Assembly: GCF_014236655.1 (NCBI RefSeq)
Contig: NZ_JACMYG010000010.1
Span: forward strand, 1-64,000
Source: Pseudomonas kielensis
GTDB taxonomy: Bacteria; Pseudomonadota; Gammaproteobacteria; Pseudomonadales; Pseudomonadaceae
Direction of reading: 5' to 3'
Length of the DNA: 64,000 bases
Shown here: positions 35,494 through 44,467 of the stretch, in pieces
How positions within the stretch are numbered: position 1 is the first letter of the stretch
Layout of the letters: each line of letters starts with the position of its first letter
The notes under the pieces: model-generated
Database searches by the model: none
What the model was told of the DNA's origin: nothing
What the model saw: the letters and a program-made list of their open reading frames with translations, nothing else
Translations under genes and position numbers: made by a program

Positions 35494-35580
35494 TGTGGGA
35501 GCGAGCTCGCTCGCGATGGCATCACCGCGGTTTCACAGATACACCGCGTTGCCCGAACCGCCAGCAGGCTGGCTCCCACA
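35494..35580. repeat. REP pair between pstA and pstB
   Basis: GTGGGAGCGAGCTCGCTCGCG begins at 35495 and a related inverted copy ending GGCTGGCTCCCAC lies at 35566-35578, about 65 bp apart. This divergent REP doublet may reduce readthrough or protect the upstream pstCA RNA. Confidence 0.85.
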
Positions 35581-35617
35581 AAAACCGAACCGAATTTGTT
35601 AGCACAGGGAGCCTCCC

Positions 35618-36451
35618 ATGCAGCACGAAGCACATACCCACGGCATCAACATGTCGGCCCTGGGTCGCGACAAGCAGAGCCTGAGCCTCGAGCAGGAAAC
35701 CGTAGCCATCGAAGTGCCGGGCCTGAGCCTGTTCTACGGCGACAAACAAGCGCTGTTCGACGTCAGCATGAACATTCCCAAGCAGCGCGTGACCGCCTTC
35801 ATCGGCCCGTCCGGCTGTGGCAAGTCGACCCTGCTGCGTACGTTCAACCGGATGAACGACCTGGTCGACGGTTGCCGTGTCGAGGGCGCGATCAACCTGT
35901 ACGGCAACAACATCTACCGCAAGGGCGAAGACGTGGCCGAGCTGCGTCGCCGGGTCGGCATGGTGTTCCAGAAGCCCAACCCGTTCCCCAAGACCATCTA
36001 TGAAAACGTGGTCTACGGCCTGCGGATTCAGGGCATCAACAAAAAACGCGTACTCGACGAAGCCGTTGAGTGGGCGTTGAAAGGGGCGGCGCTGTGGGAT
36101 GAGGTCAAGGACCGCCTGCACGAGTCGGCACTGGGCCTGTCCGGTGGTCAACAGCAGCGTCTGGTGATCGCCCGGACCATCGCCGTGGAGCCGGAAGTGC
36201 TGCTGCTCGACGAACCCTGCTCGGCACTCGACCCGATCTCGACGCTGAAGGTTGAAGAGCTGATCTACGAGTTGAAATCCAAGTTCACCATCGTCATCGT
36301 GACTCACAACATGCAACAGGCTGCCCGGGTTTCTGACTACACCGCGTTCATGTACATGGGCAAGCTGGTGGAATTCGGCGACACCGACACCTTGTTCACC
36401 AATCCGGCGAAAAAGCAGACCGAAGACTACATCACCGGTCGTTATGGCTAG
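35618..36451 (+). CDS. pstB: Phosphate ABC transporter ATPase
   Basis: ATP-binding subunit of 277 residues. Walker A is [17 protein letters not shown], the Q-loop is [16 protein letters not shown], the signature is LSGGQQQRL, and Walker B is [15 protein letters not shown], with the switch histidine in [12 protein letters not shown]. The family-typical D/E motifs are intact, so it should be active. The gene is followed by phoU after a 113-bp spacer containing a duplicated 11-mer. Confidence 0.97.
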   Translation: MQHEAHTHGINMSALGRDKQSLSLEQETVAIEVPGLSLFYGDKQALFDVSMNIPKQRVTAFIGPSGCGKSTLLRTFNRMNDLVDGCRVEGAINLYGNNIYRKGEDVAELRRRVGMVFQKPNPFPKTIYENVVYGLRIQGINKKRVLDEAVEWALKGAALWDEVKDRLHESALGLSGGQQQRLVIARTIAVEPEVLLLDEPCSALDPISTLKVEELIYELKSKFTIVIVTHNMQQAARVSDYTAFMYMGKLVEFGDTDTLFTNPAKKQTEDYITGRYG

Positions 36452-36516
36452 TGGGGACAGCTGCGAGCCGCAAGCGTCAAGCGGTCAGCCAGGGCGGTTC
36501 GAGTACGACACACATC

Positions 36517-36541
36517 AGCTTGCAGCTTGAAGCTTGCAGCT
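36517..36541. repeat. Duplicated 11-mer in the pstB-phoU spacer
   Basis: AGCTTGCAGCT occurs twice (36517-36527 and 36531-36541) with TGA between. Related partial copies (GCTGCGAGC, CACAGCTTT) flank it. GCTTGCAGCTTG-type repeats recur between genes of fluorescens-group genomes, as I recall. It may form alternative hairpins. Confidence 0.6.
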
Positions 36542-36564
36542 CACAGCTTTTGCGGAGCAAAACC

Positions 36565-37326
36565 ATGATTTCGAAGGAAGGCTTAACCCACCACATCTCC
36601 CAGCAGTTCAACGCCGAGCTTGAAGAGGTGCGCAGCCACCTCCTGGCCATGGGTGGGCTGGTCGAGAAGCAGGTCAACGACGCGGTCACGGCGCTGATCG
36701 AGGCCGACTCCGGCCTGGCCCAGCAGGTGCGCGAGATCGACGACCAGATCAACCAGATGGAACGCAACATCGACGAAGAATGCCTGCGCATCCTGGCCCG
36801 TCGTCAGCCGGCGGCGTCCGACCTGCGTCTGATCATCAGCATCTCCAAGTCGGTGATCGACCTGGAGCGCATCGGCGACGAAGCCACCAAGATTGCCCGC
36901 CGGGCCATCCAGTTGTGCGAAGAAGGCGAGGCCCCGCGTGGCTACGTCGAGGTGCGCCACATCGGTGACCAGGTGCGCAACATGGTTCGCGACGCGCTGG
37001 ATGCCTTCGCCCGCTTCGACGCTGACCTGGCGCTGTCCGTGGCCCAGTACGACAAGATCATCGACCGCGAGTACAAGACGGCGCTGCGCGAACTGGCGAC
37101 CTACATGATGGAAGACCCGCGCTCGATCTCGCGCGTGCTGAGCATCATCTGGGTCTTGCGTTCGCTGGAGCGTATCGGCGACCACGCCCGCAACATCTCC
37201 GAGCTGGTGATCTACCTGGTGCGCGGCACGGACGTGCGTCACCTGGGTCTCAAGCGCATGAAGGAAGAAGTTGAAGGCACCAGTGGCGAAACCGCTAATG
37301 TTCCGGGTAAACCTGACGATAAGTAA
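36565..37326 (+). CDS. phoU: Phosphate-specific transport regulator
   Basis: Cytoplasmic all-helical regulator of 253 residues with two PhoU repeats (about 20-110 and 125-215). The metal-site-like E-x-x-x-D motif is seen in the first repeat as LERIGDEATKIAR and in the second as LERIGDHARNISE. It links Pst activity to PhoR to restrain the Pho response when phosphate is plentiful. The start MISKEGL has GGAG seven bases upstream; the longer frame from 36451 has no support. It closes the pst unit. Confidence 0.96.
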   Translation: MISKEGLTHHISQQFNAELEEVRSHLLAMGGLVEKQVNDAVTALIEADSGLAQQVREIDDQINQMERNIDEECLRILARRQPAASDLRLIISISKSVIDLERIGDEATKIARRAIQLCEEGEAPRGYVEVRHIGDQVRNMVRDALDAFARFDADLALSVAQYDKIIDREYKTALRELATYMMEDPRSISRVLSIIWVLRSLERIGDHARNISELVIYLVRGTDVRHLGLKRMKEEVEGTSGETANVPGKPDDK

Positions 37327-37340
37327 GATTGCCCAAGTAA

Positions 37341-37370
37341 AAACGCCCGGCCCTTGGCCGGGCGTTTTTG
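37341..37370 (+). terminator. Rho-independent terminator after phoU
   Basis: A 13-bp stem (AAAACGCCCGGCC, loop CTT, complement) merges into five T residues. This clearly ends the pst-phoU transcript. Confidence 0.95.
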
Positions 37371-37489
37371 TTGGTGCTGGCTGGATTTCATAGCACCCGC
37401 GAACGACAAAGGTCCCGGCGTGACTGAAGTATTTTGGCGAAGTGCCAAGCCAGGCGTTTTGCTGGTCGGGATAATTACGAGGGTGGTCG

Positions 37490-38410
37490 ATGAGTAAGGT
37501 CAATGTGTTGGTCGTGGACGATGCGGCGTTCATTCGTGATCTGATGAAGAAGTGCCTGCGCAACTACTTTCCGGGCATGCGCATCGAAGACGCGGTCAAC
37601 GGCCGCAAGGCACAAAGCCTGCTGGCCCGCGAAACCTTCGACCTGGTGCTGTGCGACTGGGAGATGCCGGAAATGTCCGGCCTGGAGTTGCTGACCTGGT
37701 GCCGCGGACAGGACGCCCTCAAGACCATGCCGTTCATCATGGTCACCAGCCGTGGCGACAAGGAAAACGTGGTCCAGGCGATCCAGGCCGGTGTGTCGGG
37801 CTATGTGAGCAAGCCGTTCACCAACGAGCAATTGCTGAGCAAAGTCAAACAGGCCCTGAACAAGATCGGCAAGCTCGATGCCTTGATGAATCAGGCCCCG
37901 GCCAAGTTGGCGCCGGCATTCGCCAACGACTCGCTGAGTGCCCTGACCGCCGGCAAGGCGCCAGTGGTCGCTGCGCCGACCCCCAACGCTTACCTGCAAA
38001 ACCGCACCGAGGAAACCGCCAAGGGCCTGCTCAGCAGCCCGCCGATCAAGGCCCCTACGCCGGCACCCGCTGGTGGCCGTGGCCAGGGCCAGTTGCGCCT
38101 GCCCAGCGGCATCCAGGCCTGCGTGATCAAGGCCCTGAGCATCAAGGAAGCGCTGCTGGTGGTCAAACGCAGCGAGACGCTGCCCCAAGTGCTCGACAGC
38201 GCCGTGCTCGACCTGGAGCAGGGGGACAACGCCGAAATCGCCCGCCTCAACGGCTATCTGCATGCCATCGTTGCCCACGAGCCGAAACCCGACAGCGAGT
38301 GGTTGCAACTGACCTTCCGCTTCGTCGACCAGGATGCCCAGAAGCTCGATTACATTTCCCGGCTGATCGCCCGGGGTACGGCGCAGAAGCACTTCGTGCC
38401 GGGTGCGTAA
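37490..38410 (+). CDS. Response regulator with uncharacterised C-terminal domain
   Basis: Two-domain regulator of 306 residues. The N-terminal receiver is complete: acidic pair D10-D11, phosphoacceptor D56 in LVLCDWEMP, T86 and K108 in GYVSKPF. After a low-complexity linker (about 140-195, AAPTPNAYLQ, PTPAPAGG) is an output domain ending QKLDYISRLIARGTAQKHF, which by eye has a PilZ-like end (a weak hint) and no HTH. A regulator lies at this place next to phoU in P. aeruginosa, as I recall. No histidine kinase adjoins. A link to phosphate signalling is only positional. Its own promoter would follow the phoU terminator. Confidence 0.85.
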   Translation: MSKVNVLVVDDAAFIRDLMKKCLRNYFPGMRIEDAVNGRKAQSLLARETFDLVLCDWEMPEMSGLELLTWCRGQDALKTMPFIMVTSRGDKENVVQAIQAGVSGYVSKPFTNEQLLSKVKQALNKIGKLDALMNQAPAKLAPAFANDSLSALTAGKAPVVAAPTPNAYLQNRTEETAKGLLSSPPIKAPTPAPAGGRGQGQLRLPSGIQACVIKALSIKEALLVVKRSETLPQVLDSAVLDLEQGDNAEIARLNGYLHAIVAHEPKPDSEWLQLTFRFVDQDAQKLDYISRLIARGTAQKHFVPGA

Positions 38411-38485
38411 TCAGCTTTTGAAACAGCTGTCGCCAGCCTGAGGGCATTCTGACTGCTAGGCTCACCCAAGCCTGCCCCCGACAGA

Positions 38486-39388
38486 ATGCTGCCCATGCTC
38501 GCGCGATTGCTGATTTGCTGTGGTCTGCTCGTGGCCTCGAGCCTGGCCGTGGCCACGACCATCTACAAGACCCAGCACGCCAATGGCGTGGTGTCCTACA
38601 GCGATCGGCCGTCACGTGGGGCCCAGGTGTTTGTATTCCGTGACCGGATGGACGAGCGCCTCGAACGCCAGGTGCACCTGCAGATCAAGAAGCAGCCGGG
38701 CAGCCACACAGTGTTTGTGCGCAACGACCTGTATGCGCCGGTCGAGGTCGAGTTGAGCTTTCACCAGGTGAAAAACCTCAAGGGCGCGCCTGCCCAGGCC
38801 ATCCGCCGAGTTCTGCCGGCGCGCAGTAACACCCGTCTGGCGCTGCTCACGGCGTCCCGCGCCGGCAAGCCGCTGGTCTATACCCCTAGGCTCAAATACG
38901 CCTTGGGCGACCCCTCAGGCGCCACGCTGACCTATCGTTACCCGCTGCCCTGGCGCGGTGGTCCGTTTCGCCTGAGCCAGGGCGTCAACGGCCAATACAG
39001 CCATTACGGGCCGAAGAATCGCTACGCCATGGACATCGCCATGCCCGAAGGCACGCCGATCATTGCTGCGCGGGCCGGGGTGGTGGTGAAAACCGAGAAC
39101 CGCCAGAGCGGTCGCGGCACCGATCCGGCGGGTAACTTCGTGCGCGTGCTGCACAACGACGGGACCATGGGCGTGTACCTGCACCTCAAGCAGGGTTCGG
39201 TACGGGTGCGAGAAGGGCAGCGGGTGGCGGTGGGCAGCGCCCTGGCGTTGTCCGGCAATACCGGCAACAGCAGCGGGCCGCACCTGCATTTCGTGGTGCA
39301 GCGCAATACCGGGTTGGGGTTGGTGTCGATTCCGTATCAGTTCAGCCAGCCGGTGGGCAGCCTGCCGAACTTTGCGCTGGGGAGGTAA
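38486..39388 (+). CDS. Exported M23-family peptidase
   Basis: Secreted or periplasmic peptidoglycan hydrolase-like protein of 300 residues. The signal peptide is about MLARLLICCGLLVASSLAVA; after it comes a DUF4124-like stretch (TIYKTQHANGVVSYSDRPS). The LytM/M23 domain (about 165-290) has zinc ligands in HYGPKNRYAMDIAMPEG and GPHLHFVVQ. All the canonical H-x-x-x-D and H-x-H positions are there, so it should be active. The start could also be 38495; neither ATG has a clear SD. It stands between the response regulator gene and a convergent CBS-domain gene. Confidence 0.87.
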   Translation: MLPMLARLLICCGLLVASSLAVATTIYKTQHANGVVSYSDRPSRGAQVFVFRDRMDERLERQVHLQIKKQPGSHTVFVRNDLYAPVEVELSFHQVKNLKGAPAQAIRRVLPARSNTRLALLTASRAGKPLVYTPRLKYALGDPSGATLTYRYPLPWRGGPFRLSQGVNGQYSHYGPKNRYAMDIAMPEGTPIIAARAGVVVKTENRQSGRGTDPAGNFVRVLHNDGTMGVYLHLKQGSVRVREGQRVAVGSALALSGNTGNSSGPHLHFVVQRNTGLGLVSIPYQFSQPVGSLPNFALGR

Positions 39389-39404
39389 GAGGGGCTGGGT
39401 AAAC

Positions 39405-39440
39405 GATCGCAGCCTGCGGCGGCTCCCGAGGGCTGCGATC
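39405..39440. terminator. Stem-loop between convergent peptidase and CBS-domain genes
   Basis: GATCGCAGCC (39405) pairs with GGCTGCGATC (39431) over a 16-nt loop that can itself fold. It sits between two gene ends and shares its core with the 2748-2776 terminator. The T-runs are short. Confidence 0.65.
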
Positions 39441-39450
39441 CTTTACAGAT

Positions 39451-40791
39451 TCAATCGAGCATCACGACCTTGGCCAGGACGATTTTCGGGCCTTTCATCT
39501 TTTTGATGATGATCCGCAAACCTTCGACTTCCAGCACTTCTTCCTCTTCCGGCACCCGCTTGAGGCTGTCGTAGACCAGGCCGGCCAGGGTTTCGGCTTC
39601 GACGTGGTCCAGGTCCACGCCCAGCAGGCGCTCGACCTTGAACAGCGGGGTGTCACCGCGTACCAGCAACTTGCCCGGCTGGTAGGCCAGGATGCCGCGC
39701 TCGGCCTTGCGGTGTTCGTCCTGGATATCGCCGACCAGCACTTCCAACACGTCTTCCATGGTCAGGTAGCCGATGATGTTGCCGTCGGCTTCCTCGACCA
39801 CGGCGAAGTGCGAGCCGCCTTTGCGGAACTGTTCCAGCAACTGCGACAGCGGCATGTGCCGCGACACACGCTCCAGCGGTCGGGTCAGCTCGGCCAGGTT
39901 GAACGACTCGGGAATGTGGTCCAGGGCGGCCAGTTCCAGCAACAGGTCCTTGATGTGCAGCAGGCCAACGAACTCTTGGCGCTCGCTGTCGTACACCGGG
40001 TAGCGGCTGAACTTGTGGCGGCGGAACATCGCCAGGATTTCCTTGAGCGGCGCGTTGAACTCCAGCGTCACCAGGTCTTCCCGGGAGTTGGCCCAGTCGA
40101 CCACTTCCAGCTCGCCCATTTCCACGGCCGAGGCCAGCACGCGCATGCCTTGGTCGCTCGGGTCCTGGCCACGGCTGGAGTGCAGGATCAGTTTCAGTTC
40201 TTCACGGCTGTAGTGGTGCTCGTGATGCGGGCCGGGCTCACCCTGGCCGGCGATGCGCAGGATCGCATTGGCACTGGCGTTGAGCAGGTAGATGGCCGGG
40301 TACATGGCCCAGTAGAACAGGTACAGCGGCACGGCCGTCCACAGCGACAGCAGCTCGGGCTTGCGGATCGCCCAGGATTTCGGAGCCAGCTCACCGACCA
40401 CGATGTGCAGGTAGGAAATGATGAAGAAGGCGGTAAAGAACGACACGCCCTTGATCACTTCCGGCGAGTCGACGCCCACGGCGGCCAGCAGCGGCTCGAG
40501 AATGTGCGCAAACGCCGGCTCGCCGACCCAGCCCAGGCCGAGGGAGGCGAGGGTGATACCCAGTTGGCAGGCAGACAGGTAAGCGTCGAGTTGGCTGTGC
40601 ACCGTGCGCAGGATGTGGCCGCGCCAGCCGTTTTTATCGGCAATCGCCTCGACCCGGGTCGAGCGCAGTTTGACCATGGCAAATTCCGCCGCAACGAAGA
40701 AGCCGTTGAGCAAAACCAGGATCAGTGCAAAAAGAATCATGCCGAAATCGGCGAAGAGTGTAGCGAGGGACAAGCCAGGAGAAGGGTCCAT
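39451..40791 (-). CDS. CorB/HlyC-type membrane protein (CNNM-CBS-CorC domains)
   Basis: Inner-membrane protein of 446 residues with a DUF21/CNNM region of three to four helices (about 5-155), a CBS pair (about 205-335; FSRYPVYDSERQEFVGLLHI and IGYLTMEDVLEVLVGDI) and a CorC_HlyC C-terminal domain. The family is implicated in magnesium/cobalt efflux or transport regulation; hemolysin naming is historical. The start at 40791 lacks a strong SD, and 40740 is a possible alternative. It separates phoR-phoB from the M23 gene, as in other pseudomonads. Confidence 0.88.
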   Translation of the reverse strand: MDPSPGLSLATLFADFGMILFALILVLLNGFFVAAEFAMVKLRSTRVEAIADKNGWRGHILRTVHSQLDAYLSACQLGITLASLGLGWVGEPAFAHILEPLLAAVGVDSPEVIKGVSFFTAFFIISYLHIVVGELAPKSWAIRKPELLSLWTAVPLYLFYWAMYPAIYLLNASANAILRIAGQGEPGPHHEHHYSREELKLILHSSRGQDPSDQGMRVLASAVEMGELEVVDWANSREDLVTLEFNAPLKEILAMFRRHKFSRYPVYDSERQEFVGLLHIKDLLLELAALDHIPESFNLAELTRPLERVSRHMPLSQLLEQFRKGGSHFAVVEEADGNIIGYLTMEDVLEVLVGDIQDEHRKAERGILAYQPGKLLVRGDTPLFKVERLLGVDLDHVEAETLAGLVYDSLKRVPEEEEVLEVEGLRIIIKKMKGPKIVLAKVVMLD

Positions 40792-40918
40792 GATGGAGTT
40801 TTGCGGGTTCCGTATATTCGAATAAAAAAGAGGGTGCAGACGAGCCTGAAAGGCAGGCCCAAGTCAGCCAATGTAGCGGCTGACAGGGCAATTGCCTAGG
40901 GGGACGTCGTGCGGGGGG

Positions 40919-42241
40919 CTAGTCGGTCAGGCTGCCGGTGCGTGATTTGCTCACCTGCGCGGGCACAAAATGGCAGGTGAAGGTGCTGCCATGGCCTGGC
41001 ACGCTGCTGATTTCCATCCGGGCGCGGTGGCGCAGCAACACGTGCTTGACGATCGCCAGGCCCAGGCCGGTGCCGCCGGTGTTGGAGTTGCGGCTCGAAT
41101 CGACGCGGTAGAAACGTTCGGTCAGGCGCGGCAAGTGCTTGCTGTCGATGCCGATCCCCGAGTCTTGCACGCTCAGGTGCGCGCCTTGCTCATCGCCCCA
41201 CCAGCGGATGCGGATATGACCTTCGGCCGGTGTGTATTTGACCGCATTGAACACCAGGTTGGAGAACGCGCTGCGCAACTCGGCCTCGCTGCCCTTGAGC
41301 TGGATCGACGGGTCGGCTTCCAGGGTGATGTGCTGGTTGCGTTGCCCGGACAGCGCCAGGGCGTCGCTCTTGATCGACTGCAACAGGCTGTCGATCGCCA
41401 CGGGCTGGTTGTCCGAGGGGTAGTCGGTGGCCTCCAGCTTGGCCAGCAGCAGCAAGTCATTGAGCAAGGTCTGCATGCGACTGCCCTGCTGCTGCATCTG
41501 TTGCAGCGCGCGAGTCCAGCGTGGGTTCACGTCTTCGACGTTATCCAGCAGGGTTTCCAGGTAGCCACTGATCACCGTCAGTGGCGTGCGCAGTTCGTGG
41601 GAGACGTTGGCGATGAAATCCTTGCGCATCTGTTCCAGCTGATGGATGCGCGTCACGTCGCGCACCAGCATCAGGTGCTCGTTGTTGCCATAGCGGGTGA
41701 TGTACAGCTGGATGCGCATCCGGTCGTTGGTCGGCGAGGGGATTTCCAGCGGCTCGGCATAGCTGTCCTGCTCGAAGTACTCCTTGAAGCGCGGGTGGCG
41801 CACCAGGTTGGTCACCGGTTGGCCGCTGTCCTGGGGTGTCTTGAGCCCCAGCAGGGTTTCGGCGGCGCGGTTCCACCATTCCAGGTTGCCGTCGCTGTCG
41901 AGCATCACCACCGCGTCCTTGAGTGCCGCCGTGGACTCCTGGACCCGGTCGATCACCGCTTGCAGGCGCCCGCGCACCCGTTGGTCGCGGCGTTGCAGGT
42001 GATAGATGCTGTCGAACACTTCGCCCCACAGGCCGTAGCCATCGGGTGGCGCTTCATCGGGTTTGTGCAGGCGCAGCCACTCGTGCAGGCGCAGCAATTG
42101 CTTGAGGGTCCAGCCCAGGTAAAGACCCAGGCCCGCGGCCAGGCTCCAGCCGTAGTAGCCGGTGATCAGGCCGATCACCAGGCAACCGGTGACCAGCAGC
42201 AGCATGTGGCGGATCAGGGTGCCATGCCAGTTTTGGTTCAC
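40919..42241 (-). CDS. phoR: Phosphate-regulon sensor histidine kinase
   Basis: Inner-membrane kinase of 440 residues. Two adjacent hydrophobic stretches (about 11-50) give a PhoR-like membrane anchor without a large periplasmic sensor, followed by a PAS domain (about 95-200). The DHp H-box is FIANVSHELRTPLTV with H215. The catalytic domain has N-box FSNLVFNAVKYTP, G1 VQDSGIGID, and G2 GGTGLGLAIV. It phosphorylates PhoB when PstSCAB-PhoU report low phosphate. It follows phoB by 45 bp on the same strand. Confidence 0.95.
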   Translation of the reverse strand: MNQNWHGTLIRHMLLLVTGCLVIGLITGYYGWSLAAGLGLYLGWTLKQLLRLHEWLRLHKPDEAPPDGYGLWGEVFDSIYHLQRRDQRVRGRLQAVIDRVQESTAALKDAVVMLDSDGNLEWWNRAAETLLGLKTPQDSGQPVTNLVRHPRFKEYFEQDSYAEPLEIPSPTNDRMRIQLYITRYGNNEHLMLVRDVTRIHQLEQMRKDFIANVSHELRTPLTVISGYLETLLDNVEDVNPRWTRALQQMQQQGSRMQTLLNDLLLLAKLEATDYPSDNQPVAIDSLLQSIKSDALALSGQRNQHITLEADPSIQLKGSEAELRSAFSNLVFNAVKYTPAEGHIRIRWWGDEQGAHLSVQDSGIGIDSKHLPRLTERFYRVDSSRNSNTGGTGLGLAIVKHVLLRHRARMEISSVPGHGSTFTCHFVPAQVSKSRTGSLTD

Positions 42242-42286
42242 TTGAACATGCGTCCTTGTCAGCGTTTGGAGCGGGTCGGGGTGTAA

Positions 42287-42976
42287 TCAGGCTTTGGTCG
42301 AAAAACGATAGCCGGTGCCGCGCACGGTTTGTACCAGACTTTCGTAAGCGTCACCCAGGGCTTTGCGCAGGCGACGGATGTGCACGTCCACGGTGCGCTC
42401 CTCGACATACACATTGCCGCCCCAGACCTGGTCCAGTAACTGGCCGCGGGTGTAGGCGCGTTCCTGGTGGGTCATGAAAAACTGCAGCAGGCGGTATTCG
42501 GTGGGGCCCATCTCGGCGGGTTTGCCGTCGATGGTGACCCGGTGGCTGATCGGGTCCAGCAGCAGGCCGCCCACTTCAATGGGGGCTTCACCTTCGGTAG
42601 GGCCGGTGCGGCGCAGCACGGCCTTGAGACGAGCGACCAACTCGCGGGGGGAAAACGGCTTGGTGATGTAGTCATCCGCGCCGACTTCCAGGCCCTGGAT
42701 CTTGTTGTCTTCCTCGCCCTTGGCCGTGAGCATGATGATCGGGATATCACCGGTCAGCTCGTCACGCTTGAGACGGCGGGCCAGTTCGATCCCCGACGTG
42801 CCGGGCAGCATCCAGTCGAGCAGGATCAGGTCCGGTTTGCGGTCGACGATAATGGCGTGCGCCTGCTGGGCGTTCTCCGCCTCCAGGCAGTCATAGCCGG
42901 CCATTTCCAACGCAACGGCGATCATTTCGCGAATAGGCGCTTCGTCGTCGACGATCAGAATGCTCCTGCCAACCAT
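42287..42976 (-). CDS. phoB: Phosphate-regulon response regulator
   Basis: OmpR-family activator of 229 residues, the standard length. The receiver has acidic residues D10-D11, phosphoacceptor D54 in LLDWMLPG, T84 and K106. The winged-helix output (about 130-228) has [20 protein letters not shown] and the recognition part [12 protein letters not shown]. It binds Pho boxes such as those before pstS and pstC. The start has AGAGGA at good spacing. A degenerate Pho-like box upstream could support autoregulation. phoR follows directly. Confidence 0.97.
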   Translation of the reverse strand: MVGRSILIVDDEAPIREMIAVALEMAGYDCLEAENAQQAHAIIVDRKPDLILLDWMLPGTSGIELARRLKRDELTGDIPIIMLTAKGEEDNKIQGLEVGADDYITKPFSPRELVARLKAVLRRTGPTEGEAPIEVGGLLLDPISHRVTIDGKPAEMGPTEYRLLQFFMTHQERAYTRGQLLDQVWGGNVYVEERTVDVHIRRLRKALGDAYESLVQTVRGTGYRFSTKA

Positions 42977-43030
42977 GGGTTAAATCCTCTTGTCATTTAA
43001 CTGTCTTGCGCCGCATTAGATAACGGAATT

Positions 43031-43048
43031 ATTGCAGTCGTGTTACAG
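43031..43048 (-). promoter_or_regulatory. Degenerate PhoB-box-like site upstream of phoB
   Basis: On the minus strand CTGTAAC (43048-43042) and CTGCAAT (43037-43031) each match five of seven positions of CTGTCAT in the correct 11-bp register. It lies 55 bp before the phoB start. This is weaker than the pst boxes. Confidence 0.4.
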
Positions 43049-43128
43049 CATTTCAGTGGTGAAGCAAGGCGCGTGATCCTGGACTAAGCTGTAACTCCGA
43101 ATCCTGACTACCACAAAAGAAGGTTTCC

Positions 43129-43515
43129 ATGACTGACTTTGCTCACTCCTTTAAAGCCTTGGTACTGGCAGCTGCCCTGGCCTTGCCGGGAATGGCCATG
43201 GCGGCTGAGCCGGCCATGATGAAAGGCGGCATGATGGTCGATCCCCAAGGCATGACGTTGTACACGTTCGACAAGGACAGTGGTGGAAAGTCGATGTGTA
43301 ACGACGATTGCGCAAAAAACTGGCCGCCGCTGATGGCGCCGGCGGATGCCAAGGCCGACGGTAAATGGACGGCGATCAAGCGTGACGACGGCAAGATGCA
43401 ATGGGCCTATGACGGCAAGCCGCTGTACACCTTCATCAAGGACGAAAAGCCCGGCGAAATGAAGGGCGACAAGATGAAAGACGTTTGGCACGTGGTTCAC
43501 CAGTCGCAGAAATAA
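43129..43515 (+). CDS. Exported protein with Lipoprotein_15-type repeats
   Basis: Small secreted or periplasmic protein of 128 residues with a Sec signal peptide (about 1-24, ending AMAA). Two repeats of the PF03640-like motif occur: MTLYTFDKDSGGKSMCNDDC then NWPP, and KPLYTFIKDEKPGEMKGD. The two cysteines in MCNDDC may form a disulfide or bind metal. The function is unknown. It has a good SD (AAGAAGG). It diverges from phoB but has no recognisable Pho box of its own. Confidence 0.85.
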   Translation: MTDFAHSFKALVLAAALALPGMAMAAEPAMMKGGMMVDPQGMTLYTFDKDSGGKSMCNDDCAKNWPPLMAPADAKADGKWTAIKRDDGKMQWAYDGKPLYTFIKDEKPGEMKGDKMKDVWHVVHQSQK

Positions 43516-43529
43516 CCCGTTGTTGTCGC

Positions 43530-43552
43530 AGCTGGCGCAGCCTGCGCCAGCT
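43530..43552. terminator. Stem-loop between convergent genes
   Basis: A perfect 10-bp stem (AGCTGGCGCA, loop GCC, complement) lies between the Lipoprotein_15-type gene (+) and ubiA (-). There is no T-run on either side, so termination is plausible but not shown. Confidence 0.5.
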
Positions 43553-43576
43553 TCGACACGATCCCTGCAGCGCCCC

Positions 43577-44467
43577 TCAGCGCAACGCGTAATCCAGCAC
43601 GATCCCGACAAAAATCGCCAAACCCGCCCAATGATTGTGCAGGAACGCCTTGAAGCACTTCATACGGTCCCGGTCACGGGTGTACCAGAACTCCCAGGCG
43701 AAACACCCGGCAGCCACCAGCAAGCCGAGGTGGAACCAGCCACCCAGGGTGAACTTCGAGCCGGCCAGCCACAGGCAGCCCAGCGCCAGCCCCTGCAACG
43801 TGAGAATGATTACCCGGTCGGCATCGCCAAACAGGATCGCCGTGGATTTCACGCCGATCTTCAGATCGTCGTCGCGGTCGGTCATGGCGTAATAGGTGTC
43901 GTAGCCAACTGTCCACAGCAGGTTGGCGATCCACAGCAGCCAGGCGACGGCCGGCAGTTCGCCGGTCTCGGCGGTGAACGCCATCGGCATGCCCCAGGAG
44001 AACGCAGCGCCCAGCACCACTTGTGGGTAGTAGGTGTAGCGCTTCATGAAAGGGTAGCTGGCCGCCAGTGCCAGGCCACCGAATGACAGCCAGACTGTCG
44101 CCGCGTTGGTGCACAGCACCAGCAGGAAGCTCAGGCCCATCAGCAGCGCAAAGAACACCAGCGCCTCCCGGGAGCTGATTCTGCCGGCAGCCAGCGGGCG
44201 TTGGGCGGTGCGCTTTACGTGGCCGTCGACCTTGCGGTCGGCCCAGTCGTTGATCACGCAGCCGCCGGCGCGGGTCAGTGCCACGCCGAGGACAAAAATC
44301 ACGATGTTGGCCAGGGACGGCGAGCCTTCACCGGCGATCCACAGGGCCCACAGGGTCGGCCACAGCAGCAGGTAGATGCCGATGGGTTTGTCCATGCGTG
44401 TCAACTGGACGAAGTCCCAGGCGCGTGGGTTCAAGCGATTCAGCGATTTGAGCAGGTTCTGGTACAT
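43577..44467 (-). CDS. ubiA: 4-hydroxybenzoate polyprenyltransferase
   Basis: Inner-membrane prenyltransferase of 296 residues in ubiquinone synthesis; it joins a polyprenyl chain to 4-hydroxybenzoate. Both Mg-binding aspartate motifs are clear: [15 protein letters not shown] (about 70) and the second [16 protein letters not shown] near 195. About eight hydrophobic helices are present. The start at 44467 overlaps the ubiC stop as TGATG and is preceded by GGAG; the longer frame to 44608 reads backward into ubiC. It is coupled to ubiC in one unit. Confidence 0.96.
   Translation of the reverse strand: MYQNLLKSLNRLNPRAWDFVQLTRMDKPIGIYLLLWPTLWALWIAGEGSPSLANIVIFVLGVALTRAGGCVINDWADRKVDGHVKRTAQRPLAAGRISSREALVFFALLMGLSFLLVLCTNAATVWLSFGGLALAASYPFMKRYTYYPQVVLGAAFSWGMPMAFTAETGELPAVAWLLWIANLLWTVGYDTYYAMTDRDDDLKIGVKSTAILFGDADRVIILTLQGLALGCLWLAGSKFTLGGWFHLGLLVAAGCFAWEFWYTRDRDRMKCFKAFLHNHWAGLAIFVGIVLDYALR

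Noticed and set aside
31455..35633. Open minus-strand frame of 1392 residues
   Set aside because: It lies antisense to pstC, pstA and the start of pstB, has a His/Gln/Arg-rich composition typical of a reversed GC-rich gene, and shows no family motif or SD.
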